Shown: positions 10,612 to 22,443, numbered from the stretch's first letter. The stretch is DNA of 64,000 bases from Sabethes cyaneus (GCF_943734655.1 NC_071355.1:19852268-19916267); one strand, 5' to 3'. The notes: a model not told the origin generated them from the letters alone. Program-made: numbers and translations.

Positions 10612-11190
10612 AGCATCCTTAAAAGCAGATACTCTTGAGATCATCTCACCAGATAAGGTAGATGTAGTCCCACAGAATCGATTGTTTCCTGCGAAGATTG
10701 TTTCATGGAGAGTCGGTTCGGCATAGCGATGGCGATCGTTCAGCTTGAGCTGAGTACTTATTACTTAGAGAACAAAACTCGCGAGCTAATCAAAATGTTA
10801 TTTATGAACGTTTTAGCATAATTCTTTCACTCATACAGCGCATGAGTTTTTTGATTTTTTTGGTGCATGCAAAGCAAAAGCAAAGCCTAGGTGCTACATT
10901 CCGTGATCGAAACTTGACCTTCTGTTTTTATACGACAGACTTCGCAGCCAGCTGTTACAGTACAGGACAATTGCAGGGCCAGTTGCTACGATCCTATTGG
11001 CTTCAACAACCTCTCCCAGTCGAGATTCGAACATACGACGATTGGCTTATTAGGGCAGCTTCATACCTCGTACCTCGAAGCCAACTGGGAGGACATGACC
11101 GAAAATAAAAAATCAGAGGGGTTGTGTACAAGACACAACCGCATATATAGGTGACGTAGTACTACGTAAGTCTCTTTGTAGTGATATTGG
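10612..11190 (-). repeat. LINE-derived block, copy 1 (carries a SINE insertion)
   Basis: 10612-10866 plus 11098-11190 match 13612-13930 closely, sharing CCACAGAATCGATTGTTTCC, GTTTCATGGAGAGT, GAACGTTTTAGCATAAT and GTTGTGTACAAGACAC. The minus strand near 10625 reads out a reverse-transcriptase-like SRVSAFKD, related to the I-clade motif in copy 2, so at least part of the block is LINE debris. The SINE at 10870-11093 interrupts it. Confidence 0.6.
10870..11093 (-). mobile_element. tRNA-derived SINE, family 2
   Basis: On the minus strand it begins TCCCAGTTGGCTTCGAGG, has a B box GTTCGAATC (11032-11024) and ends in the GCTTTGCTTTTGC region. It is a clean insertion: the paralogous block at 13600-13930 reads straight through GGTGCATGGCCGAAAA where this copy has GGTGCATG, the element, then CATGACCGAAAA. 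CATG (10866-10869 and 11094-11097) is the apparent short target duplication. Truncated relatives lie at 46949-47055 and 30385-30440. Confidence 0.7.
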
Positions 11191-11540
11191 CATGTATTCA
11201 TGCTTGTAATCATTCGATTCTTCGTGTATACATACTATATGCAACATAATGCGTTGTATGTAACATTTATCAAAGTAGTAACATTGCATACGTTCAATTC
11301 TCAAAAGATTGTGCATTTGAAAACAATTTAACAAAATCAAGAACACAAACTATTGCTTTCCTGCTACCTTATTGAAATTAAAGATTGCTTTTATTATCCA
11401 TGGTTTCCCACGTTGAAGGGATTTTACCAATTCAATCCTATTTTATCAACAGCACATCTTTTCACTACACTTCTAATGAAACGGCAAGCATGCGTATTCA
11501 TACAGAGTCGTATTATAAACGAACAGTACAGCTGTAGCAC
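11190..11540. other. Unassigned AT-rich stretch
   Basis: No gene or structure recognised. Short open frames here lack domain signals. Confidence 0.3.
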
Positions 11541-11890
11541 ATTTTTCCAACACAAATATCAAGTTCGCCGAGATTTAATCGTCTCGCAGTAAAGAATTTG
11601 CGATCTGTTGGGACAACGAACTTGTGTCATTTTTTCTGGCACACTTCCCTAACACAGACATCAAATTGAACTAGGTTTAATAGCGTTCATAAGAAAACTG
11701 TTGACGCGAGGGGGCTTTGTTACGCTCTCTAGTGTACTTCCCAAGCGAGGACATCAGAATGGTCTAGGTTGAACCGCGGTGCTAAGAAATCTTGTTGAAA
11801 TGAGGAAACTGTCACTTGTTTTGGTTTACTTCCCAAGCACAGATATCAAATTGGTATAGGTTTAGATCATCGTAAAGAATCTTCCAACCA
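11540..11890. repeat. Four degenerate tandem units of about 92 bp
   Basis: The motif TTCCCAANCACAGATATCAA followed by TTGGTCTAGGTTTA recurs at about 11546, 11641, 11732 and 11824. A single related unit occurs upstream of the second leucine-rich-repeat copy (about 14495-14530), supporting duplication of the whole interval. Confidence 0.55.
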
Positions 11891-12543
11891 ATTACGAAGC
11901 GAGAATTCTGGTAAAACATAGGTTCATTATTTTCAATTTTTCAATAGTTCGACATCAAGAATCCATTCTTTTCTTCATTTGGGTCAATTCTTAGAAGATT
12001 TTCTGATCGATTGGTGTAAGAATGTTGAAAATCGATCGGAAAACCGCTGAGCTATTAGCGCTCAAAACCTTTCATTTTTCGTGACGCTCGCATTTTTCGA
12101 TTTTTTGGAATTACACCCTATCTCAAAACTTGCCGTAAGACGTAGTCGTACGTCAAAAAGTTTTGCGATTAATCGGTTCAATCATATCACACATCGCACG
12201 TAACAGTATTCTTTCCTTCATGAGATGATTCAGTTTGCCTATATCAAACTACCTAATCGAACAGATTTCGATAGCTACGTATGCAGACTAAATATTTTGC
12301 CAAATGAATTATTAAACCAGAAGCTTACAAAGTGCGACCTATAGACCATTTACCTCTCTAAAGGTAAATAATTTTTCCAGTCGAAAAGCGGTTTAAAGGC
12401 GAAGCCGTCTGACAGAATCTTCTTTATTTCATTATTTCAGTCGTGTAAACTAGTCAGAGTAGTGCTAAAGTTCTTTTTCATCGTGCAAAGTGCAAACATT
12501 CTAGAGCGAGCACTTCGGCAATCTGCCGCTTCATATCTACGTG
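11890..12543. other. Upstream flank of leucine-rich-repeat copy 1
   Basis: No intact frame. 12453-12543 holds short coding-like pieces in two different frames (for example NIFQYVDRPLYA) preceded by TTATTTCAG at about 12443-12451, which may be a decayed splice acceptor and exon of the same gene. Confidence 0.35.
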
Positions 12544-13036
12544 AATATTTTCCAATATGTGGATCGGCCGTTGTATGCCACATCTACGTCATTTAGAGCT
12601 CAAAACCGACATAGATACATCATTCGACTGCGACGCCTGGTCCAATGTATTTGAACATTTCTCTCAACTGACCAGCCTCAGTTTGGACCACATGGGCATA
12701 TAAAGCTCTGCTTTCTGCGCAGGTTTATTGCAAAAACCTCAAAAAGTTACGGCTAACGGATTGTTTACTCGGTACGGAGCTGCAGAAGATGCTCAATTTT
12801 CCAGGGCTTCAAGAACTAATAATCGACGGAGCGTTTCTATACACGAATGCCGGTTCATCAGCATCCAATGGTCGCAGCGAGCCTAAGCTGAAGTTCCTAG
12901 CACTAACGATAAGCAAAGAACAGTTCGGTTGGTATGTTGAGCTACCAGCCCACTTACACCTAAACATTCGTGCCCCAAAAGTGAAAACCTTTCAGATGAC
13001 GGAATTTACCCTTCAATTCTTCTCAATCAATCAATA
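12544..13036 (+). pseudogene. Leucine-rich-repeat (F-box/LRR-like) gene remnant, copy 1
   Basis: Two consecutive frames give LRR-type sequence. HLRHLELKTDID continues into FEHFSQLTSLSL and stops at a TAA at about 12703. One frame over, CKNLKKLRL leads into FPGLQELIIDGAFLYTN and LKFLALTISKEQFGWYVELP, ending in TAA at 13035-13037. The hydrophobic spacing (LxxLxLxx) is that of LRRs in F-box-type substrate receptors, which would act in ubiquitin ligases; the F-box itself is not seen. Comparison with copy 2 indicates small deletions that break the frame. Identity as F-box/LRR is inference; the LRR character is direct. Confidence 0.6.
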
Positions 13037-13039
13037 AGC

Positions 13040-13598
13040 ACATTGTATAATTATTGAATCTATCTGCTCAAATAAAAATATGATTTAATGACAACCGAGG
13101 AGTAACTGCATAGGATCGGGAGAAGTTCTTTTTTCCACGGATAACACGAATTAACTTTGGTACACTTTAATCTCACATATTTAAAAACACAGTGATCATA
13201 TACAATTATGTACAATTTAATATAAAGCGACGCGCACGATTTGGCATCTACATGCCTACTGACTATAAGGCATCTGAATGCCTACTGACTTTCAACTGAC
13301 TCTGCTGCTTAGAGTGATTTTATAATTTTCGACCACAATGTCGGTATTGTTGGCAGCGCAAATAAAGGCTCAATTGTCGACAGCAATTGCGCGCGAACGA
13401 CTCCGCTCGTCTCGCTATCTAGGAGTATCTTCCTACTAGAGTACAAACGAGCATCGTAGAGCTCATCTTGCAGATGAAGTGAAACGTTTGCTTGAGCTAA
13501 GTCCCCTGAGGTCGATGAAAGTGATGTCCCGGTTAGAATACTAGTTGCAAGTCTTGCTGCGATGCGAGATGAAATGCGACTAAGTCAGGTGGTATGAC
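13040..13598. other. Unassigned spacer between the two LRR units
   Basis: No gene recognised. Around 13030-13070 the sequence matches the minus strand of about 27885-27950, so the LRR unit's 3' boundary also lies next to LINE debris elsewhere in the window. Confidence 0.3.
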
Positions 13599-13930
13599 AT
13601 ATGCAGTCCAACAGTATCCTAAGATCCTTAAAAGTAGATACCCTTGAGAGCATCGGACCAGATAAGGTGTAGCCCCACAGAATCGATTGTTTCCTACGGA
13701 AATTGTTTCATGGAGAGTTCGTTTGGCATAGCGATGACGATCGTTCAGCTAGAGCTGAGTACTTTTATGAACGTTTTAGCATAATTTTTTCCCTCATTGA
13801 GCGCTTGAGTTTTTTATTTTTTTTTGGTGCATGGCCGAAAACAAAAATCAGAGAGGTTGTGTACAAGACACGACCGCACATAGGTGAAGCAGGACTACGT
13901 AAGTCTCTTTGTGACGATAGTAGCATGTAT
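13599..13930 (-). repeat. LINE-derived block, copy 2 (empty SINE site)
   Basis: The minus strand gives SGPMLSRVSTFKDLRILLD (about 13665-13600), the conserved KDLG.LLD region downstream of the FADD motif in I/Jockey-type reverse transcriptases. The rest matches 10612-11190 without the SINE. The frame is cut at 13600, where the LINE homology ends abruptly. Confidence 0.6.
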
Positions 13931-14157
13931 CCCAATTTTCGCTAGTCGAAGTCCAAATTTTTGCTAGTCGATAATTTTTTACAAATTTTTATTCTTTCTC
14001 GTGATTGAAAGCTAATAAATAAGTTGAAGGTGTTTGCAAAATGTTTTGTACCTTACTGCTTTATACTGAGTTGACGGTCAAATAAACAATAGCATCACTA
14101 CGGGTCCCTCTTGCCTTGTCTTATCCATCATTTTCAAAAGAAAATAATCTAAAAGTA

Positions 14158-14451
14158 ATGCTTGACTATGGAAACTATGTAAAGAATTGCCAACAGCTAA
14201 CTGATGCAAATCAGCAAATGAAACGTTCAAAACTATTCTCGGATAAGAAAGTCGCTGATTTTCCTCGCTTCGAGAATTCTGCGTCACGTCACATGCGCAA
14301 ATGCAAGACAACAGTTTCGAACAATTTCTTGCAGTACCAATATGGATACAATCTGGCAAAAGGAAAGGATGACCGCTCACTTTTCGATGACGTTTCACCT
14401 TCAGGACATCAATCTGAACTAATTTCAATCTTAAATGTTAAAGGCGGTTGA
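14158..14451 (+). CDS. Unrecognised 97-codon open frame
   Basis: An ATG-initiated frame (MLDYGNYVKNCQQLTD...) runs to TGA at 14449-14451, and the frame is open back to 14116. Composition is mixed and hydrophilic (Lys/Asn/Gln/Asp), unlike the Phe-rich frames of the low-complexity tracts. No motif, signal peptide or membrane segment is visible. It lies between the LINE block and LRR copy 2 and has no counterpart upstream of copy 1. The opposite strand is also open over the same interval, which weakens it. It may be a gene fragment or chance. Confidence 0.2.
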   Translation: MLDYGNYVKNCQQLTDANQQMKRSKLFSDKKVADFPRFENSASRHMRKCKTTVSNNFLQYQYGYNLAKGKDDRSLFDDVSPSGHQSELISILNVKGG

Positions 14452-14555
14452 AGAAAAGGGGTGGTTTTTTGCTTTAAGAAAATTGTTTACCTTCAGGACA
14501 TCACATTGCACATCGGTTTAAACCTTCAGGTTCAGGACCTATTGGGACGAAGAGT

Positions 14556-15523
14556 TTCCCCATCTGCGTCATCTAGAGCTCAAAACCGACATGGATACAT
14601 TCGACTGCGACGCCTGGTCCAACGCATTTGAACATTTCTCAGTCTCAGTTTGTACCATGGACATAATAAAGCACTGCTTTCTGCGCAGGCTTATTGCAAA
14701 AACCTCAAAAGGTTACGGCTAACGTTTTCTCGGTACGGAGCTGCAGAAGATGCTCATTTTCCTGGGCTTGAAGAGCTAATAACCGACGGAGCGTTTCTAT
14801 ACACGAATGCCGGTTCGTCAGCATCCAATGGTCGCAGCGAGTAAGACTTGCCTAGCCTCAAGTTCCTAGTACTAACGATAAACGAAGAACAGTTCGGTTG
14901 GTATGTTGAGCTACCAGCTGCCTTACACTTAAACATCCATGCCCCGGAAGTGCGGATCCTTAAGCAAACTCAAACGCAACGGCACTTTATTGCATACTTC
15001 ATACGATTTGAGAGGAGGAGAAACTACTGGAGGAGTGGCCGGAAGGTGTAGTCTGTTCCATCTACAAAAAGGTCGACCGGCTAGATTGCTGTGAAGAAGC
15101 TTACTACTTCCCCTATGGAGAGTCAATAATTCCGCAGAATGAGTCTAACCTGTTGTCTCTACCTAAATTGAAGCATCTAAACGTTCTGATCAACAAACAC
15201 ACTTTCGAAGGCTTGGGAGGCACACCAGCCCTCGTGCATTTTGAACTTCATGCACCTCAACTTCAGCAGGTATAAGTGTCGGATTTTGTATTTGAAATAA
15301 TTACCATCGTGCAGCCCATTAAACTACGATGGCTATCGATGGTCTTTGGTGGATGTTTTCCAGACGGCAACGCAGTGGTCCATTTTCACAAACATTCATG
15401 GTTAGCAAAGTTAGATCTAGCACATACAAATGTGTGGTACAATACATGGTCGGTTCCATGCGCCAGTTGCGCCAATATCATAGGCTATATTTTGAAAACT
15501 CAACTGTGCTTTCAATAACTAGG
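14556..15523 (+). pseudogene. Leucine-rich-repeat (F-box/LRR-like) gene remnant, copy 2, with intron
   Basis: It matches copy 1 from HLRHLELKTDMD through CKNLKRLRL, GLEELITDGAFLYTN and LKFLVLTINEEQFGWYVELP, then extends further: VVCSIYKKVDRLDCCEEAYY, LPKLKHLNVLINKHTFEGLG and LVHFELHAPQLQQ. A likely 44-bp intron follows, with donor CAG/GTATAAGT at 15271 and acceptor CATCGTGCAG ending at 15314. The second exon resumes with RWLSMVFGG and WLAKLDLAHTN and ends near 15523. Frame changes, an early stop (after GRSE) and a lost segment around 14725 mark it as a pseudogene. It shows what the 3' half of the ancestral gene looked like, which copy 1 lacks. Confidence 0.6.
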
Positions 15524-15539
15524 TAATAATTAATTAGGA

Positions 15540-16270
15540 TTAATTAGAATAGAATTAATTAAGAATTAAGAAGTCACTAGACAAGTATATGATATACATC
15601 ATGTAAATAACTATGATTAATAAATATAAAAGGTTCATTCCATAAATATTGGGTATTCTTTCCGTCCAAACAGGTGAACACTTCCTTGAATGAACTTCCT
15701 ACTTGAATTAAGTTTATATTGTCTCGATTTTTGATTTATTCAACACAATTATCGGGGGTTTGCCGTGGAATTCGTTTTTGTTTACTGTCGTTGAAGAAAT
15801 TTACGCTGAAATGAAAGGGGTATGTCCAGGACAGTATTCCATTTAAAAAGTTTGAGTTACGTAACATATATGCAATATTCCAAATATTGATGAGCGCCCG
15901 TCTAGGTTTGGGGGTTTGTAGGTCGTGCTCACTGCTCAGTGATTATTTTTTCATTGTACTTAGACCAAGTTGATGTCCCGAAAGATGCTCGTTAGAGGGT
16001 TATTATGGGGTACCACCGCGATCAATATCTTGATCGATTGCATTATTTTCCCGGTCTTTTTTGTATTAGGATTGCTTTTTTTGCGTACAATACGTGCCTT
16101 TTTCGTAGGCAACAACATAGTTGTCATGAAACATCTGTTTCCACGATAAACAGCTGCGAAAACTTGTCTTTGTCCTAACTTCAATGCAATAGTGACAAAC
16201 TTTCACAATACATTGTCGCAACATTTTGAAGTAGGGACAATATCTTTGTCTCTTGTGCGTTGCTGATTTT
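15540..16270. other. Unassigned; dispersed repeat fragment at about 15940-16075
   Basis: ATTTTTTCATTGTACTTAGA, CCAAGTTGATGTCCCG and CGATTGCATTATTTTC also occur at 63675-63755, so this part is a copy of an unnamed repeat. The remainder shows nothing I can support. Confidence 0.4.
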
Positions 16271-16400
16271 TGATTCCCTGATTCTAAGTCTAATTTGAAA
16301 CTTAGTTTCAAGTTCAAGTTGAAGCTCAAATACAAATTTAAGCCCCAATTCTAATCTAATATCAAGTCCAATTTAAAGTCTGATTTCAAGTCTGACTGAG
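16270..16400. repeat. Degenerate 12-bp minisatellite fragment (CAAGTCTAATTT type)
   Basis: Imperfect repeats of AAGTCTAATTTGAAA and TTCAAGTTCAAGTTGAAGC are the complement-related form of the larger array at 44230-44754. Confidence 0.5.
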
Positions 16401-18555
16401 ACTGGGGCACGTGTCCATATCCTCTAGAATATTTAACTTAAAAATTCTCGTGTCGCAAGTCGAAAGTCTGCCGTTGAATATGAATAGAATATGAAATTTC
16501 CTCTACTGAAGACACGCTAAAAGTTTAATTTAAATCGAATAGATTCAAGTTGAACCAAGTTGAACTCATTTCACCTGGAAGTGCTCCATACCGAACGTTG
16601 AAATTTTCAGTTCCTCGTAAACAAACCACTTTACAAACACAAAACGATAGCGCACAGCAAAATGAAACAAAAATTAATCTACTGCGATCGCACGACGTCA
16701 CCACAATCAAACAACTGCCAAACTGCCGACCTGATTAACCACAGGACAGGAGAAGCCGCAGGCTATATACAGCAAACAAATTTGTGTCTGTTTTTCATAA
16801 AAACACAATCAATTTCACTAGCCCCGTGGCTGTTGTGTTGCGTGACGTATGACAATCAATTAAGCGCGTTTTCCGGTCTGCTGACGGGTCCGGGTCTTAA
16901 TCCGGAGACCGCAAAAGTGGTCCAGAAATTGTGCACCCAATATTTTGTAATGCCACACCAATCACGCTGCCGTACATTATTCTCACACATTCCACGTTCC
17001 ACCGTAGACCGTCGTTCCGACGACGGTGGCCAAGAACCGTTCGTTCGTTCTTCGTTCACCGTAAATAACATCGAAACACCGTGATCACGATTTTCCGCCA
17101 AACAAACAGAATCCGATCGATCGGAGAGCCACGGTGCGGAGGGTGGGGTGGGTGCGGGCCGGGGGGAGATCGTGTGCAAAGTCTAGCAGCACGTAAATCA
17201 TGCATGCATGCAGTATGAGAAAATTTAATTTATTACCCCATCCGGTCGGAGGAAATGATCACACGACAACGAGCGACAACCACTACCTGCCAGCCGAGGA
17301 AGGGTGCAGCAAGGATCCACTACCACCGCCACTTGTGGTGGCTGGCTGGCAGTAGTCGGTGCCGGCTTCGGCAGCTTCTCAGTCGCGAGTTCATCGCGAA
17401 CCAATAAAACCTTACAATAACAACAACAGTCTGGACTCAGTTGGGGGACTCTTTCGGATGATTATTATTCTAACGAACGTTTGTGTGCACTCGTAAATCG
17501 TCCGACCTCCGGTCGGTTCATTCTTCTGATGAGCATATTACAAGCTCATTAGTGGAACGCCGCCATAGTCACGGTGTTACAAAACGACTACATTAGTAAT
17601 AAGTACTCAGTTCCTTTATTTTTGAGGCACCTACATAAATTAGCGAATTCAAGGTGATCGAAGAAACCTGTTGCTCAAACAACAAACCGTCGACAGCAGC
17701 AAGTGGATCGAGAACTTGCTATCACGGAATGATGGAAATATTTTTATGTTATTTTTTTATGAAGCTGATCTATTAGCGGTAGCAAAGCTACCGCGATTCC
17801 AATTGATACGTAAATGTCGCTGTTTAATCGCTGTTATGTTCACTCGAGCAGATCTTAGGGACCGACTTTCGTACACAAACGAGAATAATCCTAATTGACT
17901 GCTCCGTCCCGATCGGTCGGTTGAGTCGGTCGGTCGGTCAGTCGATCGGTGAAGATTGCGTACTCCTTTTGCTATCAATAATCCGCGCGTAATTGAATTA
18001 CATCTGCAAGCTACTCTCGTTTCCATCGATTTTATACGAGCTAATTACCGTTATTATTGCTATCATCATTATCGACGAGCGCCGCTTCGCGGCTATCTCC
18101 GCTGCCGATCGAATCGGCTGACGTACTTACGCATGTAGCCATTTGCGTTGTCGTTTATGTTGTCAGATTAGAGCATACGGGGTCGCCTTGGACCCTACAC
18201 ATGGCGTTATAATTAAATCATGTGACTGTTTTACGCAGCTTTTGATACCAGCTGTCAACGGGTGGTATGTGGCAGAGAACGACCGCAGGAAGCCCACGCC
18301 ACAGCCATAGCATTAACGGTTGATTTGTGGAAGTACGCCTCCGGCGGATTAAGCAAGGGTACACTTCAAAATTTTCATTGCTCGGGTGACTTTTAATAGA
18401 CTTGTTTTACGATAGGCAATTAATTTCTACGCAAGCAATTAAAATCGGAAATTTTAGCGGCCCAAATTGCATTAATTTGCAAGAATGTTCTTGTTTTTTT
18501 CTGGCTTGAACCAGTATTAGAACATTAACAAAACAAAACTGGAGACGAAGCAAAG
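16400..18555. other. Mostly unassigned; GC-richer single-copy-looking stretch 16970-17410
   Basis: 16970-17410 is noticeably GC-richer (runs such as GGTGCGGAGGGTGGGGTGGG and a TGCATGCATGCA palindrome at about 17200-17211) and lacks repeat texture, so it may be host regulatory or exonic DNA. No convincing frame or splice pair was found. 17880-17950 has GGTCGGTCGG simple-sequence character. Confidence 0.3.
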
Positions 18556-18559
18556 GTGA

Positions 18560-19720
18560 TACAGCAAGTCCACGAGAAAAATTCTAATTCTTGTACCAAT
18601 TTCCCAGTCGTTTCAGAAGTTGCAAATCACTTTCAACTTGGTCGAACCAACCGTTTTCGCCACTTTCCGCTTTCAGTTTGTACTCCACCAAGTATCGCCC
18701 GGAGTACCTTCCGCTCAAACACGGTAAGGACGCGTATATGCTCCGTGAGCAGCGTCACGGCTTCAAGTCCATAAACAACTACCAGTCCAATAAGGGTTTT
18801 GTACATTGTCAGCTTCGTACGGCGGCGTATGATTCTTGATCGTAGCGTTTGGCAAAGGGCAAAGTGCCTCTCGTTCCGATGTCCGCTCGTCGGATCACTC
18901 CCTCAAGAGCAATGTTGAACAGCATGCAGGATAAGCCGCAACCTTGTCTCAACCTTCGCCGCGTCTCGAAGGGACTCGAGAGTATCCTCGACATGCGCAC
19001 GAAGCGCATCACTCGATCCAATGTAGCTTTGATCAGTCGCTTCAGTTTGTCCGGAAAATTGTGTGCGTGCATTATCTGTCATAGCTGGTTTCGATTGACT
19101 GTATCATATGCTGCTTTGAAATCGATAAAGATGCGAAGCGTATGCACGTGGTACTTTCCACATTTCTGCAAGTTCTGTCGGATGGTAAAAATCTGGTACG
19201 TAGTTGCGTGAGCTCCCATGAAGCGGTGAATCCCTAAGAAACCCTATCGGAGATAGTTGACTAACAAGACCTAGGAGAGCATTTTTTAGGCGGTGTTTAC
19301 CAGCGTAATGCCGCGATAGATGCAGTAGTCGAGCCGATCACGCTTTTTGTTGACAGGACGAACCATTCCTTCCGTCTATTTCTCCGGTAGCTTCTCCTCC
19401 CAAATTTAAAAAAAAAACGAGTGTAGAGCCGTAGCCAGCATTTCTCGGCTATGTTTATCGAGGTCTGCCGGTAGGCGATCCTTACCAGCGTCTTTGTTCG
19501 TCTTCAGCAACCCGATTTCTCGTTTGACTGTTTGGAGATCAGGTGCTGAAATATTACTATCATCCATAGGCGCCTCTAGGTTAACTTCCGTTCGGCCTCA
19601 TGCTGCTACTTCACCACTGAGATGTCCATCGAAGAACTGCTTGCAACTTTCGATCACCTCGCACTCGTTCGAAATTAGATTCCCTCCCTCGTCCCTATAG
19701 GGTAAGGAACGAGTTAATCA
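18560..19720 (-). pseudogene. RTE-like LINE reverse transcriptase remnant
   Basis: The minus strand carries a long decayed reverse transcriptase. In order: SNECEVIESCKQFFDGHLSG, NTNKxAGKDxLPADL-type (as TNKDAGKDRLPADL), DYCIYRGITL, FIDFKAAYDTVNR, FPDKLKRLIKATLDRVM, FETRRRLRQGCGLSCMLFNI and NIALEGVIRR. The palm motif with its first Asp (DFKAAYDT) and the RQG...LFN region are clear. The FADD box is not recovered. Stops and frame changes occur at roughly 100-codon intervals. The style matches the RTE-clade elements whose endonuclease is seen at 55775-55311. Confidence 0.75.
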
Positions 19721-20890
19721 GTGTCACCTATTTTAATCAGTTGAACATAAATGAGCCGAAAATGCACTTTTTTATTCATATTTTCAAAATCTTTTGATAG
19801 GATCATCTTCACAAATCATTTAACCATACATTTGATTCACACAAACACAATTTATTGGGTTTCCGACAAGAAATATGATGAATTAAAAATTATTGTCCAA
19901 AAACGTACATTTTTCAGCTGCTGAAGGCAATCGCCACCTCGCTACTAACGAATCCATCACATTTTTCAGCACTGATTACAACCACTCTAAAAGTCAAGCA
20001 CTCAATTGTCACATACCATATTATTCACTCTCTTTTTTTCTATTATCTAAGGCTTTGTCACTAGCCGAAAGTTTTATTATTTTATAACAAAACTGAAAAC
20101 AAATTCTGAATTGACGGAACCTGTTCACCAGTAGCAGCAGCTGCAGCAAAACTGATAAACTATCGTGTTGCCAAGACACTGTTTCGGTTCTGGAAATAAG
20201 AATTATAGGTTTGAAATTAACTGAAACCTCCAATGGTGAAAACGTGGTTCAATACTTTCAAGAGAAGTGTATGTTCATAATTAATTTTTCTTTATTAAAA
20301 ACAACAGTAAAGACAGCTTTTTCAATAATTTTCGAATATTTTTTCAGTGATTTAATGAAGCAACGATGTGTTTCAATGTTATTTGCTTTGACAACACTGT
20401 TCTGAGGCGGACCGTGCGTACTGCTATGTTTACCTCTTTTGTTCTCCCACCATCCTTATGAACAGCGAGTGAGACGTCAAACGCTCAGTTTCCCATAAGA
20501 ACACTAGAGAATAAAAGAGACGACGAATACCGTTTGCCGAACGGTGCGGTGAGTGTATGTCCCGATAAACAATTTAGACAGATGGCATTTTACGCATCTA
20601 TGCCGATACGCTATGGCGATTACGCATCAGATGCCGATTAGTAGGTCGCGGATAGGAACGCGAACTTACTGAATAGGGGGAAAAGTTCGAGGGATTTTTT
20701 AAGAGGACGTAAAAAAAATCAGATTTCAGGATTGCTTAAAAAAGCATCTTGCGGGTGAAAATGGGTTCGGCCTGTTCAAAATTAGTTCCGCCGCTCCACC
20801 TTTTAAAGCGAAAAATCAAAAGTTTAACTCAGCAATAGTGTCTTCCAATGGTAACAGCTTGAAGAACTAAAGATAGCAAGAAGATTGGTA
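19720..20890. other. Unassigned AT-rich stretch
   Basis: No gene seen. A short GCATCNGATGCCGATT repetition lies at about 20590-20642. Confidence 0.3.
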
Positions 20891-21320
20891 TGCTGATATC
20901 CCCCACTTAGCCAACCCAACGCTTGTAATAAGGTAAAACAATCAGTGACCCGCTTAGACGCTTAGTTTGTTTCACCTTCTCGTAAAACCTGCGCGAGTCG
21001 TTAGCTTGAGATAACTGTTTCAATTCTTCATGATCTGTGTTCTTCATTTGGCGCTTTTTACTTCTCGGAATTTCGGTCAACTGGTTCCTTGCTCGTTGGT
21101 ATTTGGCCAAATTCGCCCTAGTGGCAATGCTCAGATAAGTTTTTCAAGCAATTTATTCTCTCCACCGCTTGTTGACATTCCCAATCAAACTAATCATGTT
21201 GTAAACTCCGAGGGCTCATCACCTAGTGCCATCAGTAGAGGCATCTCCGATGGTCGAGCATATTCCGGAGATTCCGTTACGAGCAGAATACGCCTCTCGG
21301 AAGAAGACATTATCTAGCTG
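20890..21320 (-). pseudogene. RTE-like LINE linker fragment
   Basis: On the minus strand, KYQRARNQLTEIPRSKKRQ and ANDSRRFYEKVKQTKR resemble the basic linker between endonuclease and reverse transcriptase in the same RTE-like family (RANDxRKFYEK style). About 67 codons are clean; beyond 21110 the similarity fades. Assignment is by style only. Confidence 0.5.
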
Positions 21321-21429
21321 CCTGATGTACAGTCGATAAGGACGACTTTGACGTGTCTGGTATACGGTGGATAGCTCTGTGTGCACATACTGCTATGGTC
21401 AAAAATCGCATCAAAATGTTGTCATCGAT

Positions 21430-21651
21430 ATTGCTAATTGCAAGAAAAATTGTCCAATCAATAAGTGCGAAATCGCTCTTAAAATTGCTATTTTAGCTTA
21501 AATCGTTTCGGTCTCTTCGGCGCACTTATTGCTTGGAATGTAACGAAAAAGTGCGCCGAAGATACCGAAACGATTTAAAATAAAATAGCATTTTTATGAG
21601 TCATATCGCACTTTGGATGGTACAATTTTCCTTGCAATCAGCAATACTCAA
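21430..21651. mobile_element. Foldback MITE, possible hAT, 8-bp TCATCGAT flanks
   Basis: Arms of about 105 bp: the left has ATTGCTAATTGCAAGAAAAA and ends TTTCGGTCTCTTCGGCGCAC; the right arm is its reverse complement, beginning GTGCGCCGAAGATACCGAAA. TCATCGAT lies at 21422-21429 and 21652-21659, an 8-bp candidate target duplication. The right end carries six extra bases (TTGAGT when reverse complemented) missing on the left. Confidence 0.7.
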
Positions 21652-21810
21652 TCATCGATTCAACTCACACAATCATCACCTTTTATATGCTCACTCAGAG
21701 AGACCAAGCGTGCTCTCATAGCAGTTTGCATCATTTGCTGCAAACGAACCAAATTGAATATGAGCTGAAATGATTGCGATCATGCTTTCTCTGTTTATTT
21801 CACTCTTTAA

Positions 21811-22443
21811 CCCTAAAGCATAGTATACAGTTCCAAGCGAAGTGAAAATCAAAGCAAGTGAAAAAGCGTGTCTTTTCGCTCGCGGGAAATAAAGACTGTG
21901 GATCTCTTCATAATTTCATGAGCTTTCGGTTTACAGTTCATGCGAAGTGAATTGAAGGGTTTACAGTTCGAGCGAAGTGAAAATAAATTTAAAGCCAATG
22001 CGGTATTTACAAGTGGGGCAATGGTGCTGCAGTAATGAAGTGTAGTGCAAAACATTATCAATACGTTTTTGGAACCGAAAAACCAGTAATAACGGTTATA
22101 CGTGACGTCCAATTCTACAAAAAAATCCGCATTACTCGTTGCGGTATGTTTTTGGAGTCATGAAGTTTTTTTTGCCAATATTAATAAATATTTTCGTTTT
22201 CCACGCCTCTACACACTCATTGGCTTGAAACGTCAAGTTTTCGCTAGCTGCAGCCTTGTTCACGAGCGTAGGCGCGCGCGAAAGAAAAGTACCCGAGTGA
22301 AAAAGATGTCATCCACAATCTTTAATTTCGGTGGATCATGTTTGTTTACAGTTCCGAGTGAAGTGAAATGCAGCTTTTGCGCTAGTAAAAAAGTTGAACG
22401 TTTTGTATAGGATTTTCACTTCGCTCGGAACTCTATACAGGGC
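21811..22443. mobile_element. piggyBac-like MITE flanked by TTAA
   Basis: TTAA is present at 21807-21810 and 22444-22447. The left terminus CCCTAAAGCATAGTATACAG and the right terminus, reverse complemented GCCCTGTATAGAG, both lead into an inverted AGTTCCRAGCGAAGTGAAAA. CCCT next to TTAA is the piggyBac signature. The AGTTC..GCGAAGTGAA word recurs in direct orientation at about 21830, 21940, 21967 and 22349, a subterminal repeat set likely bound by a transposase. No transposase gene is present. Confidence 0.65.
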
